The notes below the pieces were generated by a model. The model saw only the letters and a program-made list of their open reading frames with translations. It was not told the DNA's origin and did not search any database. The position numbers were made by a program, and so were the translations under genes. A DNA stretch of 7,117 nt from Candidatus Omnitrophica bacterium CG1_02_40_15 (lineage in GTDB: Bacteria > Omnitrophota > Gorgyraeia > Gorgyraeales > Gorgyraeaceae), in NCBI GenBank assembly GCA_001871815.1, contig MNVP01000068.1, forward strand, positions 1 through 7,117, read 5' to 3'. Position 1 is the first letter of the stretch, and each line of letters begins with the position of its first letter. Positions 1-4,746 of this stretch are shown piece by piece.

Positions 1-35
1 TTCAGATGTGTCATATACATATAGAGCGAAATATA

Positions 36-59
36 ACTGTGCTCAAGACCAGGTCTTGA
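36..59. repeat. REP-like palindrome, truncated copy upstream of RAYT
   Basis: The left arm ACTGTGCTCAAGACC (36-50), central A (51) and first eight bases of the right arm GGTCTTGA (52-59) match the full palindrome at 605-635. The rest of the right arm is replaced by the A-rich/Shine-Dalgarno stretch aaaaggaggg of the transposase gene. An 8-bp hairpin can still form directly against the RBS. A REP next to its RAYT gene is typical of RAYT loci. Whether this hairpin dampens transposase translation is inference. Confidence 0.8.
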
Positions 60-72
60 AAAGGAGGGAAAT

Positions 73-654
73 ATGCCATATCGGAAAGTAGATTTTGTTG
101 AAGGCGGGTATTATCATGTCTACCTTAGAGGAAATGAGAAGCGGGATATATTTTGTTCCAAGGGAGATTATATTAAATTCTGTAAACGACTTTTTGATTA
201 TGCTGGTCTTCACTCTGTTTCTATAATTTGTTATTGCTTGCTATTGAATCACTTTCACTTGTTACTCAGACAGGGCGGAAATGATTCTATTTCTAGATTT
301 ATACATAAACTTGCTTTAAGCTATGCAATGTTTTTCAACAAAAAATATGAAAGAGTTGGGCATCTTTTCCAAGGCCCATTTAAGGCGAAGCTAATAGTCG
401 AAGATAGTTATCTGTTAAGATTGTCAGCATATATTCATGCCAATCCTGTAAAACATGGTTTATGTGATGTTGAAGAACTCGAAGATTATAGATGGTCTTC
501 TTATAGGGGTTATCTAGGTTATAGAAATGATTTGCCTATAGATAACGATTTGGTATTGAGCATGATAGGTGGTATAGATAAATATCGTGATTATGTCAAA
601 AATTACTGTGCTCAAGACCAGGTCTTGAGCACAGTTAAAGCTAGCATTTTTTAG
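73..654 (+). CDS. REP-associated tyrosine transposase (RAYT, IS200-like Y1 family)
   Basis: This 193-aa single-domain HUH/Y1 transposase should nick and rejoin single-stranded DNA at REP hairpins. The N-terminal GYYHVYLRGNEKRDIF matches the usual GxYHVxxRGN start of RAYTs. The HUH motif is H60-F-H62 in LNHFHLLLR. The likely catalytic tyrosine is Y120 in AYIHANPVKHGL, followed by the family-typical WSSYRGY (141-147). GHLFQGPFK (96-104) is also characteristic. The ATG at 73 follows AAGGAGG with short spacing. Length fits the family and no frame break is seen. A truncated REP lies just upstream, and a perfect REP lies inside the 3' end, so roughly residues 178-188 are read through the palindrome. 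There is no TnpB partner and no IS605-type end, so this is a domesticated-type RAYT rather than a complete IS. The last 14 nt overlap the convergent aquaporin gene. Confidence 0.93.
   Translation: MPYRKVDFVEGGYYHVYLRGNEKRDIFCSKGDYIKFCKRLFDYAGLHSVSIICYCLLLNHFHLLLRQGGNDSISRFIHKLALSYAMFFNKKYERVGHLFQGPFKAKLIVEDSYLLRLSAYIHANPVKHGLCDVEELEDYRWSSYRGYLGYRNDLPIDNDLVLSMIGGIDKYRDYVKNYCAQDQVLSTVKASIF
598..635 (-). terminator. REP hairpin plus T-run acting as aquaporin terminator
   Basis: Read on the minus strand, the aquaporin stop (643-641) is followed after 5 nt by the 15-bp REP stem and then AATTTTTGAC, a stem plus five-T layout typical of intrinsic termination. The one-base centre means the inner pairs must open to make a loop. 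The same stem-plus-tail recurs at 1496-1533 behind the DGC operon. Function as a terminator is inferred from position and structure. Confidence 0.5.
605..635. repeat. REP-like perfect palindrome (copy at RAYT 3' end)
   Basis: Arms ACTGTGCTCAAGACC (605-619) and GGTCTTGAGCACAGT (621-635) are perfectly complementary around a single central A. With the copies at 36-59, 1503-1533 and 3380-3410 this defines a dispersed hairpin family associated with the RAYT gene. It is the likely substrate of the RAYT, by analogy with characterised RAYT-REP systems. It lies within the end of the RAYT reading frame and 6 nt beyond the aquaporin stop codon. Confidence 0.93.
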
Positions 655-1444
655 TATCCATAGAGGTTTTGATATCCATAGAAGGTTGGATTAATTTGGT
701 GAAAAGAAAGGCAGATATAGCGCCTCCTACAATAGGGCCAAGGATGTATACTGTGAAAAAACCACCTTTTGGGCCTGGAATGGCGGTTAGTTTCCAGCCA
801 GCCATGTAGGCAACTAATCTCGGGCCAAAATCGCGTGCTGGATTCAGGCCTGCCTGGGTTAGAGGCGCTATTATGCTTATTATAGCTGTTACTGCTGCAC
901 CGATTAATACAGGCGCGAATTCATTACTGGGCCGTCCAACGTTGCATTTTTCTGTTAAAGAAAAAATAACAAGAACCAATAGGGCAGTTCCAAATGCTTC
1001 TGCCATGAATGCGTTAAATAAAGAGATAGAAAGGAAGTATTCTCCAAAGAACATAGCAGTGGATACTGATTCTGGGTTACCGCGGATAATATTATTAGTT
1101 AATTCAAAATTAACAATTGAACTTGAAAAAAGTAAATATACAAAAAGTCCTGCTAGAAATCCTCCTGTAAATTGAGCTAAAATATAAACCGGCAATTTTT
1201 TTATATGCATACGCTTGGCTACAACCATGGCTATGCTTATTGCAGGATTAAGGTGAGCGCATGATAGATGCCTTGTAATATAAATGGCTAAAGTAACGCC
1301 TATCCCCCACACGCAGGCAATCTGGAAAAGCCCAACATGCGCTTTAAATAAAATAGAAACAGCTATGCTGCTACACCCAAAAAAGACAAGGATAAATGTT
1401 CCGAGAAGTTCGCCCAAGAAATTGTATAAGTAGTCTTTTTTCAT
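641..1444 (-). CDS. MIP family channel, aquaglyceroporin (glycerol facilitator type)
   Basis: This integral inner-membrane channel passes water and/or small polyols such as glycerol. Counting from the ATG at 1444 (267 aa), the two pore motifs are H64-L-NPA (66-68) in AHLNPAIS and NPARD (201-205) in AGLNPARDFGPRL. The Asp after the second NPAR is the hallmark of the GlpF-like branch. Six hydrophobic segments and GELLGTFILVFFG at the N terminus fit MIP proteins. The frame stays open to a TTG at 1513, but that start lies inside a REP palindrome and adds a non-MIP leader, so the ATG is preferred. No clear Shine-Dalgarno precedes it. No glpK or other glycerol gene is nearby, so the substrate is open. 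The gene converges on the RAYT with a 14-nt overlap. Confidence 0.92.
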   Translation of the reverse strand: MKKDYLYNFLGELLGTFILVFFGCSSIAVSILFKAHVGLFQIACVWGIGVTLAIYITRHLSCAHLNPAISIAMVVAKRMHIKKLPVYILAQFTGGFLAGLFVYLLFSSSIVNFELTNNIIRGNPESVSTAMFFGEYFLSISLFNAFMAEAFGTALLVLVIFSLTEKCNVGRPSNEFAPVLIGAAVTAIISIIAPLTQAGLNPARDFGPRLVAYMAGWKLTAIPGPKGGFFTVYILGPIVGGAISAFLFTKLIQPSMDIKTSMDTKKC

Positions 1445-1471
1445 AAAGTTTTCATGAGGTTTTAAACCCGT

Positions 1472-1497
1472 GTTATAATTTATTGTAGTTATGTCAA
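1472..1497 (-). promoter_or_regulatory. Possible aquaporin promoter using a -35 in the REP flank
   Basis: On the minus strand a perfect TTGACA (1497-1492) is followed by TATAAC (1477-1472), but the spacer is only 14 bp, shorter than normal. It would start transcription about 20 nt before the preferred ATG at 1444. The TTGACA lies in the conserved tail of the REP copy at 1503-1533. Weak call because of the spacer. Confidence 0.25.
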
Positions 1498-1925
1498 AAA
1501 TTACTGTGCTCAAGACCTGGTCTTGAGCACAGTAATAATTTATCCACCTGTTTAGCTGTGTATTCTGCTAGAAATTTTGCAGCTTTTTCGCCATTAGGCC
1601 CTAATTTTTCAGCTGAAGAATCTAATACTTCAATATTAACTTCTTTTAGTAAATTTTCAATATCTATTTCCGCGCTAATAGCCTGCGAATATTTTTTTAC
1701 GAGTTTTGCGGCATGGTGCATTGGATGGCCTTCCAGTGTAATTACCGGATATCGGATGATAAAATCAACGTCTTCCTGTACATTAGAGAATAAAGCAGGC
1801 ATGCACCCCAGGACAATTTTACCAGGTTTTAAATCTTCGCATACAATATAACTTGCCTGTCTTCCGATTTTTCCAAATACAGTAGTAAGTTCCGAGCTGG
1901 GAACTATACAGACTTTTTCTGGCAT
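1494..1925 (-). CDS. DGC-family-like protein with His in place of the Cys motif
   Basis: 143-aa cytoplasmic protein with no signal peptide. It aligns with the DGC family (putative zinc-binding proteins) and with its upstream neighbour: FGKIGRQASYIV matches VSTITREAAYKI, and PVITLEGHPMHH matches PLIVIDGCKPRC. The diagnostic DGC is EGH (65-67), CxxxC has become HxxxH (H67, H71, with an extra H70), and the N-terminal Cys of the family is Ser. Metal binding may survive with His ligands, or the protein may have lost it; the sequence cannot decide. The ATG at 1925 follows AAGGAG, which overlaps the stop of the upstream gene 11 nt away, so translation is probably coupled. The last dozen residues (CSRPGLEHSNF) are encoded by a REP palindrome and its tail, so the original C terminus was probably replaced. 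Confidence 0.8.
   Translation of the reverse strand: MPEKVCIVPSSELTTVFGKIGRQASYIVCEDLKPGKIVLGCMPALFSNVQEDVDFIIRYPVITLEGHPMHHAAKLVKKYSQAISAEIDIENLLKEVNIEVLDSSAEKLGPNGEKAAKFLAEYTAKQVDKLLLCSRPGLEHSNF
1496..1533 (-). terminator. REP hairpin plus T-run at the end of the DGC operon
   Basis: On the minus strand the 15-bp stem (1533-1503) is followed by AATTTTTGA, the same arrangement as behind the aquaporin gene. The TGA stop of the upstream gene sits in this tail (1496-1494), so stem and T-run overlap the last codons. Termination function is inferred. Confidence 0.45.
1503..1533. repeat. REP-like perfect palindrome at the end of the DGC operon
   Basis: The arms are the same 15-mers as at 605-635, with central T (1518) instead of A. 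Homology extends 14 nt to the left (1489-1502, TTATGTCAAAAATT) and matches 591-604 exactly. Blocks 591-635 and 1489-1533 therefore differ only at the central base over 45 nt. The palindrome forms the 3' coding end of the minus-strand gene 1494-1925. Confidence 0.93.
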
Positions 1926-1936
1926 GCAAATCTCCT

Positions 1937-2407
1937 TTATAAACGGCTCAGTATTTCTTCGTTGTACACATAAACTTTGAAAGGCAGGTTTTTTTGTATA
2001 GTTGGAATTTTATTAGAAAGTATGTCATCTATTGCCTGAATTGCTATTTCTGTAATTGCTTCTGCCAGCCAGGCGCCTTTTAAGCCAAGTTTTGAGCGGG
2101 TCTCTCCGGAAAGTGGAATTTTTTTATCTGCGCAGACCAAAGGGGCATAAATCTCAAGGGCTGGTTTTATGCCTTTTACTTTCAGGATATTGCTTCCGCA
2201 TCTTGGTTTGCAGCCATCTATTACTATTAAAGGGTGTTTTTTGGCATTCAAGAGTGTTTCCGGATTATCAGCAATCAAATCAGGCGAGCTTATTAATATA
2301 GTTGTATCTGGCCTTTGGCTGTGTATTTTATATGCAGCTTCTCTTGTTATAGTCGAAACAACGCGCCCTACGCCGTTGCATGGCATAATAGCTATTTTCT
2401 TATTCAT
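1937..2407 (-). CDS. DGC domain protein, putative zinc-binding
   Basis: 156 aa, cytoplasmic. It keeps the family hallmarks: an N-terminal Cys in IAIMPCNGVGR (C10), STITREAAYKI (18-28), and VIDGCKPRCG with D64-G65-C66 and C70. DGC proteins are thought to bind zinc through these cysteines; their biochemical role is not established, so none is assigned. The residue 80-156 extension (PALEIYAPLVCADKKIPLSG...) includes another Cys and a charged helix. It is the first gene of a two-gene operon with 1494-1925. The start ATG at 2407 is preceded by AAAAAGGT with about 6 nt spacing, and a near-consensus promoter lies upstream at 2469-2441. Confidence 0.82.
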   Translation of the reverse strand: MNKKIAIMPCNGVGRVVSTITREAAYKIHSQRPDTTILISSPDLIADNPETLLNAKKHPLIVIDGCKPRCGSNILKVKGIKPALEIYAPLVCADKKIPLSGETRSKLGLKGAWLAEAITEIAIQAIDDILSNKIPTIQKNLPFKVYVYNEEILSRL

Positions 2408-2440
2408 GAGATACCTTTTTAGGGTTTAAGAATTAGATAT

Positions 2441-2469
2441 ATTTTATATGATTGCAATTTATATGTCAA
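2441..2469 (-). promoter_or_regulatory. Sigma70 promoter for the DGC operon
   Basis: On the minus strand TTGACA (2469-2464), a 17-bp spacer and TAAAAT (2446-2441) give a near-consensus promoter ending 33 nt before the ATG at 2407. It points away from the rightward promoter at 2487-2515, and the two -35 boxes are 17 bp apart. Confidence 0.65.
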
Positions 2470-2486
2470 TTTATAAGTCAATATGT

Positions 2487-2515
2487 TTGACAAAAATGGA
2501 TAGATGTGATAATAT
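2487..2515 (+). promoter_or_regulatory. Sigma70 promoter of operon A (extended -10)
   Basis: TTGACA (2487-2492), a 17-bp spacer and TAATAT (2510-2515), with an extended -10 TG at 2507-2508. It lies 27 nt before the miniprotein ATG at 2543, leaving room for the RBS GGAAAGGGGG. No terminator is seen until 4641, so it probably drives 2543-4613. Confidence 0.85.
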
Positions 2516-2542
2516 TACTACAAAATGGAAAGGGGGTATAAA

Positions 2543-2683
2543 ATGAGTTGTTGTCCTTTTCTTATGGGTTCTGCAGGCCATCCGCCTTATTTATTATTGG
2601 GTTTTATAATATTCTCTATTATAGGCATAGTGATGATGATCCAGAGATTAAACAAGCTAATTAAATTATTGGATAAGAAATAA
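2543..2683 (+). CDS. 46-aa membrane miniprotein, unknown function
   Basis: The protein begins MSCCPFLMGSAGHPPY and continues with one hydrophobic segment (about residues 16-33, LLLGFIIFSIIGIVMM) and a basic, amphipathic C-terminal tail (QRLNKLIKLLDKK). It looks like a single-pass inner-membrane peptide with a Cys pair (C3, C4) near the N terminus. The ATG is preceded by GGAAAGGGGG with good spacing and sits just downstream of a consensus promoter. The stop is 18 nt before the next gene, with its own AGGAGA site. This placement supports a real leading gene of operon A. I recognise no family. Alternatives are an anchor or regulator for the secreted TPR proteins, which is inference only. Confidence 0.72.
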   Translation: MSCCPFLMGSAGHPPYLLLGFIIFSIIGIVMMIQRLNKLIKLLDKK

Positions 2684-2701
2684 ATTAAACAGGAGAGATA
2701 T

Positions 2702-3370
2702 ATGGAAAAAATATTAGTTGTTATTTTGTTAGGAGTCTTTTTTATTTGCGCGGCTTCAGCTAATGCGGCGCAGGATTTGAAGAATGTTAACGAAAACCAG
2801 CAGAAAACATCAGGCCATGATGTAGCAGTACCACCGCCTGTGCAGTCTGGAATAAGAGCGGATCAATCTGTGGGGCAGGTCCAGATATTTAAACAGGCAA
2901 ATCCCAGCGATACTTCTTTGACGGAGAGTCTTGCCAGTGAATATGAGAGAGCTGGCAAAAAAGAGGATGCTAAAAAGGAGTGGGAAGCGCTTCTGGCAAA
3001 AGATACCAATGATGCCGGGCTCTACGGAAGATACGCTGACGCTTTAAATAGAATGGGGGATACAAGCGGTGCAATAGCGCAGCTTAAAAAGGCACAGAAG
3101 CTTGACTCGAACAACAATACGTTTTATAATCTGAGAATGGCTGAGATCCTTGCCGCAAACAATCAGCAGGATGAAGCAAAAGCTATCCTGACCAAGCAAA
3201 TGAATGAGGCAAAGGATAACTATACAAAAGAAGATGCGAAGAGAAGGCTGGACCAGATAGAGTTAAAGAATAGGCCGCCTGCTCCAAAAGGTGGAGCACC
3301 ATCTGCGCCAATGACGCAGCCTGTTCAGCAGACAACGGTTCCTGATTCAGCGCCTCAGCAGCCAAAATAA
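2702..3370 (+). CDS. Secreted TPR protein, 222 aa (first tandem copy)
   Basis: A Sec signal peptide (residues 1-22, hydrophobic core LVVILLGVFFICAASA, likely cleavage ANA/AQD) points to the periplasm. A low-complexity linker (about 30-70) is followed by TPR-like helical repeats at about 73-185, including DAGLYGRYADALNRMGDTSGA, then a Pro/Gln-rich tail (190-222). TPR folds mediate protein-protein contact; no catalytic motif is visible. The start ATG follows AGGAG with 6 nt spacing. It is a close paralog of 3428-4126, and both match the C-terminal block (about 325-442) of the 485-aa protein at 4747-6204. It is the second gene of operon A, followed by a REP palindrome rather than a terminator with a T-run. 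The partner is unknown; the small secreted protein at 4176 is the obvious candidate. Confidence 0.85.
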   Translation: MEKILVVILLGVFFICAASANAAQDLKNVNENQQKTSGHDVAVPPPVQSGIRADQSVGQVQIFKQANPSDTSLTESLASEYERAGKKEDAKKEWEALLAKDTNDAGLYGRYADALNRMGDTSGAIAQLKKAQKLDSNNNTFYNLRMAEILAANNQQDEAKAILTKQMNEAKDNYTKEDAKRRLDQIELKNRPPAPKGGAPSAPMTQPVQQTTVPDSAPQQPK

Positions 3371-3379
3371 GATAATACA

Positions 3380-3410
3380 AGTGTGTTCAAGACCTGGTCT
3401 TGAACACACT
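3380..3410. repeat. REP-like palindrome, covarying variant
   Basis: Arms AGTGTGTTCAAGACC (3380-3394) and GGTCTTGAACACACT (3396-3410) surround central T (3395). Against the other full copies, arm positions 2 (C to G) and 7 (C to T) differ, and both partner bases on the opposite arm have changed to match. The 15-bp symmetry is therefore preserved. It lies between the two tandem TPR genes. Neither strand has a run of T immediately after the stem (plus strand AAATTAAAGG), so it is not an obvious terminator. It may affect mRNA stability or the relative expression of the flanking genes. Confidence 0.9.
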
Positions 3411-3427
3411 AAATTAAAGGGGGATAT

Positions 3428-4126
3428 ATGAAAAAAATATTAATCATTATTCTTTTAGGGGTGTTTTTTATTTTCATGTCTTCAGCCAATGCGGCACAGG
3501 ATTTGAACAATGTTATAGATGCTCAGCAGAAAACATCCGGTCAAGATGCAGAAACACCTGGAATGATTGCAGATCGAGCTGCAGCAGCATATGCTGATTT
3601 TCTTTTGACGGAAAAGCTTATCGGCGAATATGAGAAAGCCGGAAAAAAAGAGGACGCTAAAAAGGCGAGGGAAGCGCTTTTGAAAAAAGTCACGAATAAC
3701 CCTGGATTATATGGTCCGTATGCTGAGTTTTTAAATAGAACAGGGGATACAAGCGGCGCAATAGCGCAGCTTAAAAAGGCGCAGCAGCTTGACCCTGCCA
3801 ACACGTTTTATGCTCTGAGAATGGCTGAGATTCTTACTGCGAGCAACCAGCAAGATGAAGCAAAAGCTATCCTGACAAAGTTAATGAATGAGACAAAGGA
3901 TAACTATATAAAAGAAGACGCGAAGAGAAGACTGGAACAGATAGATACATTGAAGAATATGCCGCCTGCTCCACAGGACGGAGCAGTATCTACGCCAATG
4001 ACGCAACAGCCTATGCCAGGGGGTGGTGGAGCATATACGCCAGGAACAATACAGCCTGCTCAGCAAACAGCAGTTCCTGCTTCAGCGCCTGTGCCGCCGC
4101 AACAGGATACTACGAAAAAGAATTAA
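3428..4126 (+). CDS. Secreted TPR protein, 232 aa (second tandem copy)
   Basis: A signal peptide (1-22, core ILIIILLGVFFIFMSSA, cleavage ANA/AQD) almost copies that of the preceding gene. TPR-like repeats span about 58-172 (GEYEKAGKKEDAKK, NRTGDTSGAIAQLKKAQ, ALRMAEILTASNQQDEAKA). The tail (178-232) is longer and more Pro/Gly/Gln-rich than in the first copy, with MPGGGGAY. The start ATG is preceded by AAAGGGGG. At DNA level 3743-3780 matches 3056-3093 with one mismatch in 38 nt, so the duplication is fairly recent. Linker and tail have diverged more than the TPR core, which suggests the core is under constraint. It is the third gene of operon A, 49 nt before the small secreted protein gene. 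Confidence 0.85.
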   Translation: MKKILIIILLGVFFIFMSSANAAQDLNNVIDAQQKTSGQDAETPGMIADRAAAAYADFLLTEKLIGEYEKAGKKEDAKKAREALLKKVTNNPGLYGPYAEFLNRTGDTSGAIAQLKKAQQLDPANTFYALRMAEILTASNQQDEAKAILTKLMNETKDNYIKEDAKRRLEQIDTLKNMPPAPQDGAVSTPMTQQPMPGGGGAYTPGTIQPAQQTAVPASAPVPPQQDTTKKN

Positions 4127-4175
4127 ATATAAACGCAAGAGAGACTTGTGGTTAAAAAATAACAAGGAGGTGGGT

Positions 4176-4613
4176 GTGAAGAAATGGTTTGTTGTTTTTA
4201 TAGTTTTTGCTTTTGCGGCCAGTCTTGGGTATTTCTCGAATCAGGCCGTGTATGCCAAGGATGCGCCAAAGATTGCTGAGAAGAAGACGAAAATAATGAC
4301 TACTGGACCGGTTGCGGAAAAAGAAGAGCCTAAGGTAGTGCACAAGTTCAAATCAATAGAAGATGCGCAGGAATTCGATAAGCTCTTCAGTGACAAACAG
4401 GTCTCATTCATCGTGATAGAAGGATTACATAAATATGCTTTGCAGGAACAGAAGAATGCGGAGGAAATTGATAAGCAGATAGACGAAAAATTTGGATTCA
4501 AAATGAAGCAAGGTAAGATGTATAGATTGGACAGGCAAAAACTGGAGATGCTAGAAGTAGGTGATATCCCGAAACAGGAGGCTTCTGAACAGCAGGCTCC
4601 TGAACAGCAATAG
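4176..4613 (+). CDS. Small secreted protein of unknown family, 145 aa
   Basis: The chosen start is GTG at 4176, because AAGGAGG (4164-4170) sits 5 nt upstream and a signal peptide follows directly (VKKWFVVFIVFAFAASLGYF, cleavage near VYA/KDA at about 27). The frame is open from 4023, but that would add a basic, unrelated leader overlapping the TPR gene. The mature protein has a charged linker (28-52), an 80-residue core (53-134) rich in helix formers with EIDKQIDEKFGFKM (97-110), KMY (114-116) and EVGDIPKQ (127-134), then a Gln-rich tail. No family is recognised. It is a clear paralog of 6366-6779, which also follows a TPR gene and precedes a terminator. Periplasmic location is inferred from the signal peptide; a partnership with the TPR proteins is inferred from the repeated pairing. 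Confidence 0.83.
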   Translation: MKKWFVVFIVFAFAASLGYFSNQAVYAKDAPKIAEKKTKIMTTGPVAEKEEPKVVHKFKSIEDAQEFDKLFSDKQVSFIVIEGLHKYALQEQKNAEEIDKQIDEKFGFKMKQGKMYRLDRQKLEMLEVGDIPKQEASEQQAPEQQ

Positions 4614-4640
4614 GTTGTTATAGTCAATAAGCGAGAACAA

Positions 4641-4670
4641 CCCTGCGCCTTTTAAAGGCGCAGGGTATTT
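4641..4670 (+). terminator. Intrinsic terminator of operon A
   Basis: Perfect inverted repeat CCCTGCGCCTTT (4641-4652) / AAAGGCGCAGGG (4654-4665) around a single T, followed by TATTTTTATA. It lies 27 nt after the stop of the 145-aa protein and just before the operon B promoter. Confidence 0.92.
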
Positions 4671-4688
4671 TTATATAGTAAAAATCAA

Positions 4689-4717
4689 TTGACATTCTTC
4701 TTTTCTCATTGTATATT
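4689..4717 (+). promoter_or_regulatory. Sigma70 promoter of operon B
   Basis: TTGACA (4689-4694), a 17-bp spacer (4695-4711) and TATATT (4712-4717). It sits between the operon A terminator and the ATG at 4747, with the RBS AAGGAGG at 4736-4742. It is of the same near-consensus class as the promoter at 2487. Confidence 0.83.
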
Positions 4718-4746
4718 TATATCAATAATCTAAAAAAGGAGGCGGT

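Noticed and set aside
73..654. Complete IS200/IS605 insertion sequence
   Set aside because: No TnpB and no subterminal IS605-type ends. The C-terminal signature (YIHANPV, WSSYRGY) and flanking REPs point to a RAYT.
873..1175. Plus-strand open frame of 100 codons
   Set aside because: Antisense to the aquaporin, whose two NPA motifs show the coding strand. No RBS and no recognisable protein.
1445..1513. TTG start at 1513 for the aquaporin
   Set aside because: It lies inside the REP palindrome, adds 23 residues unlike any MIP N terminus, and lacks an RBS. The ATG at 1444 gives a normal-length protein.
1558..2429. Plus-strand open frames over the DGC genes
   Set aside because: Antisense shadows of two minus-strand genes that have good RBSs and a family match.
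36..3410. Four similar palindromic repeats as a possible CRISPR array
   Set aside because: Copies are 0.6 to 1.9 kb apart with genes between them, are perfect hairpins, and have no regular spacers or cas genes.
3380..3410. Intrinsic terminator between the tandem TPR genes
   Set aside because: The stem is good but no T-run follows on the plus strand. It is a member of the dispersed REP family and the operon appears to continue.
4023..4175. Long N-terminal version of the 145-aa protein
   Set aside because: The extra part overlaps the preceding TPR gene out of frame and is highly basic. It would bury the signal peptide and ignore the AAGGAGG at 4164-4170.
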